NCBI GenBank assembly: GCA_009692005.1
Contig: SHZZ01000004.1
Location: forward strand, 1-64,000
DNA: 64,000 bases
Direction of reading: 5' to 3'
Source: Gemmataceae bacterium
Lineage (GTDB): Bacteria; Planctomycetota; Planctomycetia; Gemmatales; Gemmataceae
Position numbers and translations under genes: made by a program. Below the pieces are notes generated by a model. That model made no database searches, was not told the origin of the DNA, and saw only the letters and a list, made by a program, of their open reading frames with translations. Shown here in pieces: positions 62,198 to 64,000 of this stretch (positions are counted from its first letter, which is position 1; the number at the start of each line of letters is the position of its first letter).

Positions 62198-64000
62198 TCA
62201 AACAGGTGTTTCTTTTTTATCACCCAAGCCTGAAAGCACCGCGATCCATCTGCTGGCCGCCCAGATAAGCAGGACCAAAATCGAGGACATGACAAAAATG
62301 GTCATGCTCAGACGCAGTGCCACGGGCAGCAATTCCGCAAAGCTGTTGACGCCGGAAAGCGACTGAATCCAACCGCGGATCATGGTGGCCCCAGCCGTCA
62401 TTGTCGTCGTGGTGACAAAAGCCATGGGCACAATGGTGATCCAAATAAATTTACCTTTTCCATTATGCACCATCACGGTGGTCACCAGGGCCAGGGCCAA
62501 GGCTGCAAGAAGCTGGTTGGCGATGCCAAACATGGGCCAAATGGTGCCAATTGAACCTGTGTAAACCAGGCTGCCCCATGCCAGGGTGATGAGGAAGGTA
62601 GAGAGCAAAGCGCCGGGAATCCAATCAGTTCTGGCAAACTTTGGATGCACATGGCCAAACATTTCCTGCAAGAGGAAACGGGCAATCCGCGTGCCGGTGT
62701 CAATGGTGGTCAGGATAAAGAGGGCTTCGAACATGATGGCGAAGTGGTACCAGTACTTCATCAGGTGGTCGAAGGGGATGCCCAACTGGTTGAGCGGTTT
62801 AGAAAGGATAAGCGACATGCCAACGGCAAGTGTGACGGCGCCACCCGTGCGCCCGCGCAGCGATTCTCCCCCCACCTGATTTTCAATCGTATTAAGGTCG
62901 AGGTGTTCGAGTCCACCGGCCGAGCCCAGCTCCTGATGCAGCTTGTCCACTTGGGGTTTCCATTTATCCGCCTGTTCCAAACCGATGTTGATCTCGTAAT
63001 AAATTTTCGGGTCGAGTGAGGCGGCGGCAATCAAGGCGACAATCCCCACCAGACCTTCCATCAACATGCTGCCGTAGCCAATCATGCGGATATCGGTTTC
63101 GCGGTTGATCATCTTGGGAGTGGTGCCTGAAGCTACCAGGGAATGAAAGCCGGAGATGGCCCCGCACATGATGCAAATGAAGACGAAAGGGAATAACCCG
63201 CCTGCAAAGGTGGGGCCGCCGGCAGAAAAGACCGGCTCCACCGGCCGATGCACCAGCACAGGGTTGGCCACCAGCACGCCAGCCACCAGCAAAATGATCG
63301 TTCCCACTTTGAGGAAGCTGGAGATGTAATCGCGCGGGCAAAGGAGCAGCCAAACGGGCAAAACCGAGGCGACAAAACCATAGACGCACAGCGCCATTAC
63401 GGTTTGCCCCTTTCCAAGAGAGAACCAGGGTTCCAAGGGCGAGCCAGGGATCCAGTTACCTGCCACGGTCGCGGCCAGGACTCCCGCTGCCCCGATCAAT
63501 GACGCCTCCACCACTTTCCCTTTTCGAAAGCGGTACAGGTACAAGCCGACAAACAAGGCGATGGGAATGGTGCAGGCGATGGTGAATACCCCCCAGGAAC
63601 TCCCGGGTACATACTGCGCGCCGCCATTAGGAAGGATAATGGGCCCACCTACCTGCTGCAGTGCAATCTCGGGAAGGCGCCCTGCGGCAGGCAATACCAA
63701 ATGGAATGAATGGTCTCGGCGAGTTGGCTCCGCCGACTTGCCAAACTGAAACTCGCATCCCGAGGGAAAAGTGTATACCGCTTCGCTAGCGTTGGAGTGA
63801 ACGCTGTCTGGCGTGATTTTTTCACCTGCGGGCAATTGAATTCGTGTTCCCTTGGGGAAGGGAATGGTTTCGCCGCCCAGAGCCTTGACCACAACAAAAC
63901 CCAAGCCGGCGAGGGCGATCACAACAATGAAGAGAATGGCAGCGGAAGAAATGATGCCGGCCCAGGGGCCCAGTTCAGCGCGCGCGATTTCCGCCAGTGA
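62198..64000 (-). CDS. cstA: Carbon starvation protein CstA (partial, runs off right edge)
   Basis: The frame continues through the right edge, giving 600 codons of a larger gene; the start is outside. The visible part opens SLAEIARAELGPWAG, the family's IARDE-like conserved helix, and has about twelve membrane segments. These include VIALAGLGFVVVKALGG, ISGFHSLVASGTTPKM and GGAVTLAVGMSLILS. The C-terminal half matches the CstA family (peptide/pyruvate transporters induced on carbon starvation): MFEALFILTTIDTGTRIARF and WGSLVYTGSIGTIWPMFGIANQLLA. A soluble insert lies near the middle of the first segment group (KITPDSVHSNASEAVYTFPS). Probably imports peptides or pyruvate. Confidence 0.92.
   Translation of the reverse strand, partial: SLAEIARAELGPWAGIISSAAILFIVVIALAGLGFVVVKALGGETIPFPKGTRIQLPAGEKITPDSVHSNASEAVYTFPSGCEFQFGKSAEPTRRDHSFHLVLPAAGRLPEIALQQVGGPIILPNGGAQYVPGSSWGVFTIACTIPIALFVGLYLYRFRKGKVVEASLIGAAGVLAATVAGNWIPGSPLEPWFSLGKGQTVMALCVYGFVASVLPVWLLLCPRDYISSFLKVGTIILLVAGVLVANPVLVHRPVEPVFSAGGPTFAGGLFPFVFICIMCGAISGFHSLVASGTTPKMINRETDIRMIGYGSMLMEGLVGIVALIAAASLDPKIYYEINIGLEQADKWKPQVDKLHQELGSAGGLEHLDLNTIENQVGGESLRGRTGGAVTLAVGMSLILSKPLNQLGIPFDHLMKYWYHFAIMFEALFILTTIDTGTRIARFLLQEMFGHVHPKFARTDWIPGALLSTFLITLAWGSLVYTGSIGTIWPMFGIANQLLAALALALVTTVMVHNGKGKFIWITIVPMAFVTTTTMTAGATMIRGWIQSLSGVNSFAELLPVALRLSMTIFVMSSILVLLIWAASRWIAVLSGLGDKKETPV

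Overview
The window comes from a member of the Planctomycetota, most likely a Gemmata-like lineage. The complete 16S rRNA gene contains the exact targets of the planctomycete probes PLA46 and PLA886. The window also carries the protein sets typical of this phylum: two DUF1549/DUF1553 cytochrome proteins, a Tat-exported DUF1501 protein, a WD40-cytochrome c fusion, a YHS-domain secreted protein, and small lipoproteins of planctomycete type. The 16S gene stands alone, with no 23S, 5S or tRNA behind it before a strong terminator. Most genes have a clear Shine-Dalgarno sequence, matching the intact anti-SD at the 16S 3' end.

Layout. 1-5.8 kb: a coiled-coil lipoprotein, a decayed second lipoprotein gene, a GYF-domain membrane protein, a secreted thioredoxin-like protein, a repeat-rich spacer and a HEAT-repeat protein. 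5.9-10.8 kb: a WD40-cytochrome followed by a large DUF1549/1553 protein. 10.9-23.5 kb: a long collinear run with a Minf_1886-family protein, a halogenase-like flavoenzyme, an MFS carrier, a tightly coupled glycosyltransferase/thioesterase/prenyltransferase-fold trio, a LolD/FtsX-type ABC exporter with an EF-hand loop, and an internally duplicated transporter. 23.5-26.7 kb (minus): purQ-nadC-birA-lipoate ligase, divergent from the 16S gene with its promoter, boxA and leader hairpins. 28.8-33.1 kb: Trm112-like protein, two lipoproteins, a HELFH metallopeptidase and a YjhG-type sugar-acid dehydratase.

33.2-37.1 kb is the most rearranged part. A nucleoside:H+ symporter is followed by a nucleoside hydrolase pseudogene. 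About 140 bp of that pseudogene is repeated almost identically 1,850 bp downstream, and the two copies bracket an AT-rich FkbM methyltransferase gene that looks recently acquired. 37.1-51.3 kb holds TolC, RsmD, CCA-adding enzyme, DUF1801, RecA, an HtrA-type protease with a sugar isomerase, a YHS protein, a cytochrome c', a divergent ACS-permease/RraA versus MlrC set, and ArsM. 51.5-58.0 kb is a DUF1501/PPC-like/DUF1549-1553 operon. 58.1-64.0 kb has an esterase, tRNA-Val(CAC), TatA, a secreted protein, an EEP-family lipoprotein, a small anchored protein, and a CstA gene running off the right edge.

The strongest unusual signals are the 140-bp direct-repeat islet with FkbM, the EF-hand inside the FtsX-type permease, the transporter that fuses two copies of itself, the isolated 16S unit with a complete leader, and the nonsense/frameshift decay of two genes. 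No CRISPR array, prophage or recognisable insertion sequence was seen.
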